Source of the DNA: Dyella japonica A8
Lineage (GTDB): Bacteria > Pseudomonadota > Gammaproteobacteria > Xanthomonadales > Rhodanobacteraceae
Direction: 5' to 3'
Assembly: GCF_000725385.1 (NCBI RefSeq)
Contig: NZ_CP008884.1
Span: forward strand, 1,798,001-1,862,000
Length of the DNA stretch: 64,000 bases
The notes below the pieces were generated by a model that was not told where the DNA came from, did no database searches, and saw only the letters and a list, made by a program, of their open reading frames with translations. Numbering within the stretch: position 1 is the stretch's first letter; every line of letters starts with the position of its first letter. This document shows positions 53,367 to 64,000 of this stretch, piece by piece. The position numbers and the translations under genes are program-made.

Positions 53367-54463
53367 GGCGTTCTGCGTGCGGGCGCGGACTTGGCAGACG
53401 CAGGTTTCGCGCTGGCCGGTTGCGCGGGTGCCGCCACCGATGCCGATGCCGCCGGCACGCTGGTGCCCGCCTGGATGGTGAGGCCTTCGATGTTGACGTC
53501 GCCGGCCTCGAGGCTGGCAATTTCGGCGTGTCCATTGCCCGGCGGCACGGCGAGGCGCGGCCCCTCGTCATGGTCCAGCTGCGACCACCAGGAGGCGAGT
53601 GCCAGGGGCGGAATCTGCAGGTCGGCGTGATTGTCCGGGCCGTCCAGCCGCAGGGCGAGCATCAACGGGTTGCTCTGGTCCGCCGGTGTCAGGTCGATGC
53701 CCACGGTGTACTGGCCAGCGTTCGCATGGTCGAGCTTGCCGGTCAGTTGCGCGGAGGCGTCCGCCGCGCCATGCCAGCGTGCGGTGCCGGCCAGGTGCAG
53801 GGTCAGCGTGGTGCCGCGCGCGAGGTACAGCCCGATGTTGTCCAGCGCAAGCACGCCGCCCTTGATGTTGGGCGTGACCGATACGCGCAGTTGCGTGGGG
53901 ATGCCCTGGGCGTCCCTGGCGGTAATGGTGAGCGGGAACGGATGGTTGGCCGCCAGCCGGCCCGCGTCGAGCTCCACATCGCCCACCAGCATCTGGTTGC
54001 CGCGCACGAGACTGCCGCGCGAGATATGCACACCGGCGTCAATGCTGGGGATGGTCGACGGAAACGTCGCAGGACCGGAAGGCAGCTCGTCCAGCCAGGA
54101 CTGCAGGGCATCGAGGTCCACGCGCGGCGAGTCGATCCGCATCTGCGAGATCACCGTGTCGCCGTGCACCAGCGTGCGCCAGGGCAGCACCAGCGTGCCC
54201 CGCGCGGCAAGCAGGATGGGCATGTTGGCGTTCTGCGCGCTGAGCGTGATGCCTTCCAGTTCCAGCGCGGGGCGAGGAAACAACGCCGGTGTCGCCGGGC
54301 TGGAAAGGCTCAGCTCGAGGCCGGCGTTGCGGGCCTGCTTCTGCAGCATGGCGGTGATGCGTTCCGGCTGGAGCAGCACGTGCACCGCGATCAGCGCGAC
54401 CGCCACCAGCAGCAGCGTGGCGCTGCTGAGGATAATCAGGGTGAGTCGGAGCCAGCGCGGCAC
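53363..54463 (-). CDS. AsmA-family protein (GTG start)
   Basis: A 366-residue inner-membrane-anchored periplasmic protein. One N-terminal helix (LTLIILSSATLLLVAVALIA) precedes an AsmA-like domain (VHVLLQPERITAMLQKQARN, then TLSAQNANMPILLAARGTLV), the family involved in envelope lipid transfer and outer membrane assembly. The last 40 residues are a low-complexity alanine/proline/lysine tail. It is shorter than E. coli AsmA (617), so the assignment is at family level. It sits between ftsY and mutY and overlaps mutY by four bases. Confidence 0.8.
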   Translation of the reverse strand: MPRWLRLTLIILSSATLLLVAVALIAVHVLLQPERITAMLQKQARNAGLELSLSSPATPALFPRPALELEGITLSAQNANMPILLAARGTLVLPWRTLVHGDTVISQMRIDSPRVDLDALQSWLDELPSGPATFPSTIPSIDAGVHISRGSLVRGNQMLVGDVELDAGRLAANHPFPLTITARDAQGIPTQLRVSVTPNIKGGVLALDNIGLYLARGTTLTLHLAGTARWHGAADASAQLTGKLDHANAGQYTVGIDLTPADQSNPLMLALRLDGPDNHADLQIPPLALASWWSQLDHDEGPRLAVPPGNGHAEIASLEAGDVNIEGLTIQAGTSVPAASASVAAPAQPASAKPASAKSAPARRTP

Positions 54464-54475
54464 CCGTCAGCGCCC

Positions 54476-55624
<1,149 letters not shown>

Positions 55625-55698
55625 TGCGGCAGCGATTCAAAGACAATGGCGGGCATGCTACCACCCCCACCCATACTCACCGCTGAGTCCCGCCGCCC

Positions 55699-56259
55699 AT
55701 GAAGGGCGCCTCTGGACGCATCCGCATCATTGGCGGGCAGCTGCGCAATTCACGCCTGGATGTTCCCGACCTGCCGGGTCTGCGGCCCACGCCCGAGCGC
55801 GTGCGCGAAACCCTGTTCAACTGGCTGGCGCCGGTGATGTCCGGCGCGCGCTGCCTGGACCTGTGCGCGGGTACCGGGGCGCTGGGCATCGAGGCGCTCT
55901 CGCGCGGCGCGGCCGGGGTGCAGTTCGTCGAGCGTGATGCCCGGGCAGCGCAGGCCCTGCGTGACAATCTGGCGCGCCTGAAGGCGGAGGGTGGACAGGT
56001 GGCCGCCGTGGACGCGCAGGTCTACCTGCAGGGTACGGCCCAGCCTTTCGGGCTGGTGTTCCTCGACCCGCCGTTTGCCCTGGACCTGTGGACGCCGCTG
56101 GCGCAACGGCTGGAGCAGGGCGGCTGGCTCGCGCCTTCGGCGTGGATCTACGTGGAGTCGCCCCGGCAGGTCGCGCCCGCGCTTCCGGCCAGCTGGCTGC
56201 CGCACCGTGAAGGCACGGCCGGCGACGTGCGGTACGCGCTTTACCGACGGGTTTCCTGA
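55699..56259 (+). CDS. rsmD: 16S rRNA (guanine966-N2)-methyltransferase RsmD
   Basis: A 186-residue methyltransferase. The motif I SAM loop is LDLCAGTGALGIEALSRG, the catalytic DPPF motif is in VFLDPPFALDLW, and the N-terminal RIIGGQLRNSRLDVP with RPTPERVRETLFNWL is the family signature. It methylates G966 of 16S rRNA. It is divergent from ftsY, the common arrangement in gammaproteobacteria, and followed by coaD after 77 bp. Confidence 0.96.
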   Translation: MKGASGRIRIIGGQLRNSRLDVPDLPGLRPTPERVRETLFNWLAPVMSGARCLDLCAGTGALGIEALSRGAAGVQFVERDARAAQALRDNLARLKAEGGQVAAVDAQVYLQGTAQPFGLVFLDPPFALDLWTPLAQRLEQGGWLAPSAWIYVESPRQVAPALPASWLPHREGTAGDVRYALYRRVS

Positions 56260-56324
56260 CCGGGGCGTATGGATCGCACGCAGAAAAACAGGCTAGGCGG
56301 CCGCGCCGAACGGGCCTAATCTAG

Positions 56325-56858
<534 letters not shown>

Positions 56859-57132
56859 GCCGCCGGCCGGGCTTGCCCGTGCCGTCCATGCGTCGCAACG
56901 CAGTATGCTTGCCAGTGTCGGGCCGGAGCATGCTCGTGTATCCTCGCCCGCATCCTGCGGACAGGACAGTCGCTCGCCGCGGGCCAGGGGTAGGCAAGGT
57001 TCACGTGGTTGCCAGGCTGCCATGGAACCGGCGGATACTCCCGGTCCAGACCAGGCTCTGTCGCATGACGACCGAAAGGCCGGTCATCCAACGGATCCCA
57101 TGAACAGATTCCACCAGCCCAAGGTGACCACC

Positions 57133-57627
57133 ATGTACAAGTACGCCCTCCTTGCCGCCCTCGCGATCACCGGCCTCTCCGCCTGCAGCAACCAGGAGGA
57201 AGCCCAGCAGCAGCCGACTGAACAGGCCGCCGCGGTGACCAAGCCGACCGATCCGAACGACTCCAAGGCGTGGAATGCCTACCTGGGCCAGATCGTCCAG
57301 AAGAACATGCAGGGCATGACGGCCGATCGTCCGTTCCCGTACCTGGTGCCGGCTGGCGACAACGACGATGCCAACGCGCTGCGCCAGCGCCAGCTCGAGC
57401 AGGTGCAGGACACCGTCGCCCGCGGCGTGCTGCCGGGCAACATGCTGGTGTTTGCCGGCCCGGATTCGGCCAAGACCGCCGAGTTCGTGGGCGACGCCTT
57501 CAAGGACGCCAAGCCGGGTGCGTTCAAGGACGTGATCGTGCTGGTGATCGGCGATGCCGCGGACAAGGACAAGGTGACCACCGTCCTGCAGCCCACGGGC
57601 GCGACCATCCGTTACGTGAACATGTAA
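57133..57627 (+). CDS. Lipoprotein, 164 aa, unknown function
   Basis: A predicted lipoprotein: YKYALLAALAITGLSAC carries a lipobox LSAC, so the mature protein starts at Cys17. Downstream are a glutamine-rich linker, NAYLGQIVQKNMQGM, and a conserved-looking core (DVIVLVIGDAADKDKVTTVL). I do not recognise the family; xanthomonad-type genomes carry similar short lipoproteins. AAGGTG lies seven bases before the ATG at 57133; the frame is open well upstream but that part is not coding. Confidence 0.75.
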   Translation: MYKYALLAALAITGLSACSNQEEAQQQPTEQAAAVTKPTDPNDSKAWNAYLGQIVQKNMQGMTADRPFPYLVPAGDNDDANALRQRQLEQVQDTVARGVLPGNMLVFAGPDSAKTAEFVGDAFKDAKPGAFKDVIVLVIGDAADKDKVTTVLQPTGATIRYVNM

Positions 57628-57650
57628 GTTCCGGTCTCCGGAGCGATGCG

Positions 57651-57687
57651 AGGCCCGCGGCACTCTGTGCCGCGGGCCTTTCTTTTT
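57651..57687 (+). terminator. Strong intrinsic terminator after the lipoprotein gene
   Basis: A perfect 13-bp stem (57651-57663 with 57667-57679), GGCCCGCGGCAC with GTGCCGCGGGCC around TCT, followed by TTCTTTTT. Confidence 0.93.
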
Positions 57688-57731
57688 GGGCACGATGCCC
57701 CATGTGCCATCCATGCCGGCAGCTCGTCCGC

Positions 57732-57770
57732 CCTGCGGTGGGAGCGCACCCTGTGCGCGACTGCGGCATG
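57732..57770. repeat. Degenerate REP-like element
   Basis: GGGAGCGCACCCTGTGCGCGAC resembles one arm of the REP family with the inner dyad GCGCAC/GTGCGC, without an inverted partner. It separates the lipoprotein terminator from the ferredoxin gene. Confidence 0.5.
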
Positions 57771-57857
57771 CAAGCTCGCCACTCCACCTGTTTGTCGCGC
57801 ACTAGCGGTGCCACCACAAGAAAATGTTGCGGCGCACTCGGCGTCCTTAGCATGTAA

Positions 57858-59890
<2,033 letters not shown>

Positions 59891-59893
59891 GTC

Positions 59894-59950
59894 ATGGAAC
59901 TGTGGTCTCTGATCGGCAACTCGCAGAAGCTTGATGGCGGCGCCATGTTT
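59894..59950 (+). repeat. Extra copy of the 5' end of the MBL-fold gene
   Basis: Fifty-seven bases beginning ATGGAACTGTGG are repeated at 60051-60107 with three transitions and no gaps. This copy is followed by unrelated sequence, so its reading frame ([16 protein letters not shown] at the start) runs only 51 codons to a TGA at 60047-60049, just before the intact copy begins. Confidence 0.92.
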
Positions 59951-60050
59951 GTTCGGCCCATCCATGGGCCTCACCCCGCGCGGCGCGCGGGGCCGCCTTT
60001 GGCGTCCGGATTCGCTCCCGGCGAATCCGTGGCAACGCGAGGTGTTTGAT
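59951..60050. mobile_element. 100-bp insert between the duplicated gene starts
   Basis: The 100 bases between the two copies carry palindromes (CCATCCATGG, CCCCGCGCGGCGCGCGGGG, and GATTCGCTCCCGGCGAATC) and no coding features. The layout, a short palindrome-rich block flanked by direct repeats of target sequence, looks like insertion of a small non-autonomous element; 57 bp is long for an ordinary target-site duplication, so a tandem duplication followed by insertion is also possible. Confidence 0.55.
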
Positions 60051-60902
60051 ATGGAACTGTGGTCCCTGACCGGCAACTCGCAGAAGCTTGATGGTGGCGC
60101 CATGTTTGGCAATGCACCTAAGGCACTGTGGTCGCGCTGGATCGCTCCCGATGCGGAGAACCGCATTCCCTTGGCCTGCCGTTGCCTGCTGGTGAAAAAT
60201 CTGGACGGCAAGAATGTGCTGTTCGAAACCGGCATCGGCGCTTTCTTCGAGCCGGCGCTGCGCGAGCGTTACGGCGTGCAGGAAGACCGGCACGTGTTGC
60301 TCGATTCACTGGCCCAGGCCGGCCTCACGCATGAAGACATCGATGCGGTGGTCCTCTCCCATCTGCACTTCGACCACGCGGGCGGGCTGCTTGCGGCATG
60401 GGAAGAAGCGCAGCCGCCGCGCCTATTGTTTCCCAACGCCAAGTACATCGTCGGCGCCGCGCATTGGCAGCGTGCGCTCAAGCCGCATCCGCGCGATCGC
60501 GCTTCCTTCGTGCCTGAGTTGCAGCCACTGCTGGAAGCGAGCGGGCGGCTGGAGCTGGTCGACGGCGAGCATTCGAAGGCCCTCGGCGCATCGGTGCGCT
60601 TCAGCTATTCGGACGGCCATACCCCTGGATTGATGTTGGCGGAGGTGGGTGGCGTCGTGTTCTGCGCCGATCTCATACCCGGCCGGTTCTGGGTGCATTT
60701 ACCCATCACGATGGGCTATGACCGTTATCCGGAAAAGCTGATCGAGGAAAAACGCGCTTTCCTGGACGACAAGCTGGCCCGTGGCGTGCGCCTGTTTTTC
60801 ACGCATGATCACGATTGCGCACTGGCCAGCGTGGTGCGCGATGATCGCGGGCGTTACGGCACCGCCGACGAACAACAAGAGATACGCGGACTGGCGGCCT
60901 GA
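60051..60902 (+). CDS. MBL-fold metallohydrolase
   Basis: A 283-residue metallo-beta-lactamase-fold protein. The metal site HxHxDH is in [18 protein letters not shown], further ligands follow in [17 protein letters not shown] and [12 protein letters not shown]. The layout fits the lactonase/quorum-quenching-like or glyoxalase-like branches, and no closer assignment is safe. The start is the ATG of the second (intact) copy of a duplicated 57-bp 5' segment; the first copy, 157 bp upstream, opens only a 51-codon frame. Confidence 0.9.
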   Translation: MELWSLTGNSQKLDGGAMFGNAPKALWSRWIAPDAENRIPLACRCLLVKNLDGKNVLFETGIGAFFEPALRERYGVQEDRHVLLDSLAQAGLTHEDIDAVVLSHLHFDHAGGLLAAWEEAQPPRLLFPNAKYIVGAAHWQRALKPHPRDRASFVPELQPLLEASGRLELVDGEHSKALGASVRFSYSDGHTPGLMLAEVGGVVFCADLIPGRFWVHLPITMGYDRYPEKLIEEKRAFLDDKLARGVRLFFTHDHDCALASVVRDDRGRYGTADEQQEIRGLAA

Positions 60903-60929
60903 GCCGCCGGTCATAGGGGAGGGGTGGCA

Positions 60930-61946
60930 ATGCAGGTTTGGGTGCGACGCGTACTGGGTATCCTGCTGTTGCTGGCGGGCGCGGGCATGGTGTTCCTGAC
61001 CGAACAGGGGGTGCTCGACAACCGCCACGCTTCCGATCGCCATGGCGGGCAGATCGTCGACGTGGAGCAGGGCGGAGCCCCTGAGCAGGCGCGTCACGGC
61101 GATCTCGTGCGTGTCTCGGGACCGGTGCACGTGGTGCAGGAGCCCTACGATCCGGAGTTCGGCCAGCACGCGCATGCGCCGGTGCTGATCCGTCATGTCG
61201 AGATGTTCCAGTGGCGCGAGATCCGCGTGGGTGGCGTCGTGCACTATGAGCAGGACTGGGTGGATCGCCCGGTCGACTCGCGGCGCTTTGCCCAGCCTTC
61301 AGGCCATGCGAATCCCGAGCGTTTCCCGATCGAGGGCAAGCAGTTCGACGCGGGGCAGGCGCAGGTTGGCAATTACACCCTGTCTCCGCCGCTGTTGCAT
61401 GCGCTCCCGGGAGGCGATCCGGTGACGCCTGACGGCAAGACCTTGCCGGAGAACCTGGCGGCCAGTTTCTCGCTCAACGGCAAATATTTCACCACCAGCG
61501 TACATTCGGGCCAGCCGCGGCTGGGCGATTTGCGCGTGAGCTGGGAGGCGGTGCCGTCGCACGAGGTGACGGTGTTTGCCCAGGTCAGCGGCAATCAGCT
61601 GGTGCCCGCGGCAAGCGCCATCGATGGCAAGGGCTTCGACGTCCAGGTAGGCGATCGCAGGCTGGAGGACGTACTGCCCGATGTTCCCGCGCCACCGTCG
61701 TTTGCGTGGCTGCGCTGCATCATGGCGTTGCTGATGGCGATCCTGGGCGCGCTGCTGCTGTTGCCCGAGCGTCCGCAGACGCATCACGACCTGTTGTTGT
61801 CCGTGGGCAGCGGCACGCTGCTGGTGTGCGCGGTGGCCTGCGTGATGTGGCTGGGCACGGATATGTCGGTGGGTGGCCTGTGGTTCGGTGGGGCCCTGGC
61901 AGGCCTGGCGCTGGCGGTGTGGCGGCTGCGCGTCACCGCCAGGTGA
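60930..61946 (+). CDS. TMEM43-family membrane protein
   Basis: A 338-residue protein of the TMEM43 family (a bacterial homologue of the human nuclear-envelope protein). One N-terminal helix (RVLGILLLLAGAGMVFLTE), a long extracytoplasmic domain with the conserved FQWREIRVGGVVHYEQDW, and three closing helices (CIMALLMAILGALLLLPE onward). Bacterial members have no defined role. The ATG at 60930, rather than a GTG two codons upstream, has the better spacing to AGGGGAGGGG. It ends near a convergent hairpin. Confidence 0.82.
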   Translation: MQVWVRRVLGILLLLAGAGMVFLTEQGVLDNRHASDRHGGQIVDVEQGGAPEQARHGDLVRVSGPVHVVQEPYDPEFGQHAHAPVLIRHVEMFQWREIRVGGVVHYEQDWVDRPVDSRRFAQPSGHANPERFPIEGKQFDAGQAQVGNYTLSPPLLHALPGGDPVTPDGKTLPENLAASFSLNGKYFTTSVHSGQPRLGDLRVSWEAVPSHEVTVFAQVSGNQLVPAASAIDGKGFDVQVGDRRLEDVLPDVPAPPSFAWLRCIMALLMAILGALLLLPERPQTHHDLLLSVGSGTLLVCAVACVMWLGTDMSVGGLWFGGALAGLALAVWRLRVTAR

Positions 61947-61963
61947 GCACCCCACGCGGGGTT

Positions 61964-61995
61964 CGGCTCCCCCTCTCCATGGAGAGAGGGAGCCG
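61964..61995. terminator. Inverted repeat at the TMEM43/M13 convergent junction
   Basis: Arms at 61964-61978 and 61981-61995 pair with one mismatch (CGGCTCCC with GGGAGCCG) around AT. It lies 17 bp from the TMEM43 stop and 8 bp from the peptidase stop. No T-tract is present, so it may be a REP-like element rather than a terminator. Confidence 0.5.
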
Positions 61996-62003
61996 GATGG
62001 GGC

Positions 62004-64000
62004 TTACCAGATCTTCACGCGCTGGTCTTCCGGGCGCCACATCGGTTGGCCCTGCTTGACGTCGAATGCCTGGTAAAAGTCCGGCACATTCGATAGCGGA
62101 CCGTTGACGCGCCACTTGGCCGGGGCATGCACGTCGGCGAGCAAGCCGGTGCGCAGCTGCTGCTCGCGTTCCTGCGATAACCAGCCGAGCGCATAGCCAA
62201 GGAAGAAGCGCTGCAGCGGCGTGTAGCCGGCGATCTTCTCGCCCTTCTTGTATTGCTCGGTTTTCTTGAACGCGTCCAGGCCGATCATGATGCCGCCGAA
62301 GTCAGCGATGTTCTCGCCCAGGCTGGCCTTGCCGTTGATGTGCAGGCCGGGCAGCGGTTCGTAGGCATTGAACTGCTTCACCATCACGTCGGCGCGCTGC
62401 TTGAAGCGCTCGGCATCTTCCTTGGTCCACCAGTCCTTGAGGTTGCCCTTGGCATCGTACTGGCGGCCTTCGTCGTCGAAGCCGTGGGTGATCTCGTGGC
62501 CGATGGTGGAGGCGGCCACGTAGCCGTACACCACGGCGTCGTCGATCTGGTCGTCGGTGAAGCCTGGAATGATGAACTGCGCCGCCGGCAGCACAATCTC
62601 ATTGTTGGACGGGTTGTAGTACGCGTTGTAGGTCTGCGGCGTCATCTCCCATTCGCTGCGATCCACCGGCTTGCCGAACTTGGCGACGGTGTCGTCGAAC
62701 TCCCAGCGCGCGGCATTCATCATGTTCTGCGCGTACGACGTGCGGCCGATGGTGAGCTTGGAATAGTCCTTCCACTTGTCCGGATAGCCGACCTTCTTGG
62801 TGACGGCCTCCAGCTTTTCGTGCGCCTTGGCCTTGGTGGCGGGGCTCATCCAGTCCAGCTTGTCGATGCGCTCGGCATAGGCGGTGCGCACCGCTTCCAC
62901 CATGGTGTTGTAGCGCTGCTTGGCGGCTTCGGAGAAATAATCCTTGACGTAGATGCGGCCCAGGATCATGCCGAGAGCCTGGTTTTCCGCACGTAGCGCC
63001 CGCTTCCAGCGAGGCTTCTGCTCCGCCTGGCCGTTGAGGGTGGTGCCGTAGAAGCTGAAGCGCTCGTTGTCGAAATCCTGGCTCAGGTAGCTGGCATAGG
63101 CGTCCACCAGATGCACGCGCATGTAGTCGCGCAGCACGGGCGCGGGCGTTTTCGACAGCAGCGCCTGCAGGCCCTTGAAGAACTCCGGCTGGCCGACAAT
63201 CACCGTGCTGGCGGGCAACTTCCATCCGGCCAGGCGGGTATTCCATGCGATGGACGGCGTGTACGTCGAGGTGAGGTCCGCCGGTGCCATCTTGTTGTAG
63301 TTCTTCTCCGGGTCGCGCAGGTCGGCCAGCGGTCGGGACACCTTGGCGAGCGCGGTCTCGAAAGCCATCACCTGCTTGGCGCTGGCGGCGGCTTCGGCAT
63401 CCGATTTGCCCAGCAGGTGGAACACGCGCTGCAGGTGGCCGACATAGGCGGTGCGCACCTTGGCGACACCCTTTTCCTGGTTGAAGTAGTAGTCGCGCTC
63501 CGGCAGGCCCAGGCCGCCCTGCCACAGGTGCACGGCCATCACGTCGCTCTGCTTTTCATCCTGCGAGAGGGCGAAGTCGAAGAACAGGCCGACGCCGATC
63601 TGCTGCAACGCGAAGGCCTCGTCCAGCGTGGAGTTCACGTCGTGCACGGCGTCAATGCGCGACAGCTCTTCCTTCAGTGGCGTGATGCCGAGCTTGTCGG
63701 CCAGAGGCTGGTCCATCGCGATGGTCCAGAAATCGCCCACCTTCTGTTCGTCGCTGCCGGGCTTGGCGCTCTTGTCGGCGGCGGCGTTCTCGCTGATCTT
63801 GCGCAGCTTGGCGTACAGCTCGTCCTGCACCACCTGGCCGATGCCCCACTGCGATTCCTCGGCCGGAATGGGGTGACTCTTCAGCCAGGCCCCGTTGGCG
63901 AACTCGAAGAAGTCGTCGCCGGGCTTGACCGAGGTGTCGATGTGGTCGGCCACCACGTCCGGCTTGCTGGCGGGGGCTACGGTTGGCGCGGCGGCATAGA
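62004..64000 (-). CDS. M13 family metallopeptidase (neprilysin-like), N-terminus beyond the window
   Basis: At least 665 residues of an M13 peptidase. The zinc motif HExxH is in TIGHEITHGFDDEGRQYD, with the third ligand Glu in LGENIADFGGIMIGLD, and the short hydrophobic C-terminus VKIW is characteristic. The frame is open to the right edge, where alanine/proline-rich residues (AAAPTVAPASKPD) suggest the linker just after a signal or lipoprotein signal sequence that lies outside. These are exported peptidases acting on short peptides. Confidence 0.93.
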   Translation of the reverse strand, partial: YAAAPTVAPASKPDVVADHIDTSVKPGDDFFEFANGAWLKSHPIPAEESQWGIGQVVQDELYAKLRKISENAAADKSAKPGSDEQKVGDFWTIAMDQPLADKLGITPLKEELSRIDAVHDVNSTLDEAFALQQIGVGLFFDFALSQDEKQSDVMAVHLWQGGLGLPERDYYFNQEKGVAKVRTAYVGHLQRVFHLLGKSDAEAAASAKQVMAFETALAKVSRPLADLRDPEKNYNKMAPADLTSTYTPSIAWNTRLAGWKLPASTVIVGQPEFFKGLQALLSKTPAPVLRDYMRVHLVDAYASYLSQDFDNERFSFYGTTLNGQAEQKPRWKRALRAENQALGMILGRIYVKDYFSEAAKQRYNTMVEAVRTAYAERIDKLDWMSPATKAKAHEKLEAVTKKVGYPDKWKDYSKLTIGRTSYAQNMMNAARWEFDDTVAKFGKPVDRSEWEMTPQTYNAYYNPSNNEIVLPAAQFIIPGFTDDQIDDAVVYGYVAASTIGHEITHGFDDEGRQYDAKGNLKDWWTKEDAERFKQRADVMVKQFNAYEPLPGLHINGKASLGENIADFGGIMIGLDAFKKTEQYKKGEKIAGYTPLQRFFLGYALGWLSQEREQQLRTGLLADVHAPAKWRVNGPLSNVPDFYQAFDVKQGQPMWRPEDQRVKIW

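Overview
The window is about 64 kb of GC-rich chromosome from a gammaproteobacterium, most likely of the order Lysobacterales (Xanthomonadales), family Rhodanobacteraceae (Dyella/Rhodanobacter type). This is inferred from gene order (kdsD-kdsC-lptCAB-rpoN-hpf followed by hprK-rapZ-EIIA(Man)-ptsH-ptsI; purN-purM-DUF2066-perM-hda), from the REP-like palindromes built around GTAGGAGCGCAC, and from family content. No database search was possible. Almost everything is core housekeeping. I see no prophage, transposase, plasmid function or CRISPR array.

Layout. 1-10.7 kb: the end of a DinG/YoaA-type helicase, a VOC protein, a minus-strand SnoaL-like/hydrolase/XRE-regulator cluster, creD-tsaB, a divergent ArsR-type regulator/SDR pair with a clear operator, and small DUF302, GFA and exported TPR-like genes. 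10.8-12.8 kb: divergent yeiH-type exporter and LysR regulator. 12.9-23.3 kb: one long minus-strand block for lipopolysaccharide precursor synthesis and export (kdsD, kdsC, lptC, lptA, lptB), sigma-54, ribosome hibernation, and a permease-less regulatory PTS (hprK, rapZ, EIIA, HPr, EI). 23.5-25.0 kb: ibaG-murA, then a terminator and two tandem repeat arrays. 25.5-31.7 kb: purine genes, DUF2066, perM-like, hda. 31.7-37 kb: suhB/trmJ, a CorC-like protein, and a DUF47-PiT phosphate uptake pair. 37-45 kb: an alkyltransferase-like protein, a large TonB-dependent receptor, recQ and an exported M28 peptidase. 45-51 kb: an HU-like protein with a lysine/alanine tail, a PepSY gene broken by one stop codon, a phasin, a 2H-phosphoesterase-like protein, a host-attachment protein and a MASE1 membrane protein. 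51-57 kb: a gene-poor AT-richer stretch, tRNA-Phe, yggX-mutY-asmA-ftsY, then rsmD and coaD. 57-64 kb: lipoprotein, ferredoxin, ggt, an MBL-fold hydrolase with a duplicated 5' end, a TMEM43-like protein, and a partial M13 peptidase running off the right edge.

How the genes fit together. The 13-23 kb block joins outer-membrane biogenesis to sigma-54 and a PTS phosphorelay with no sugar permease here: EI passes phosphate to HPr His15 and EIIA His10, while HprK can modify HPr Ser46, so the relay probably signals rather than transports. Three long REP palindromes each sit exactly at a convergent gene junction.

I did not find a wholly new multi-gene system. The observations most worth checking are a two-part sequence shared by the upstream regions of hpf and the HU-like gene, a near-consensus CRP/Clp site in the 700-bp gene-free stretch, the duplicated and interrupted start of the MBL-fold gene, the single-stop PepSY pseudogene, the degenerate kinase-like C-terminus of the MASE1 protein, and the two tandem arrays after murA.
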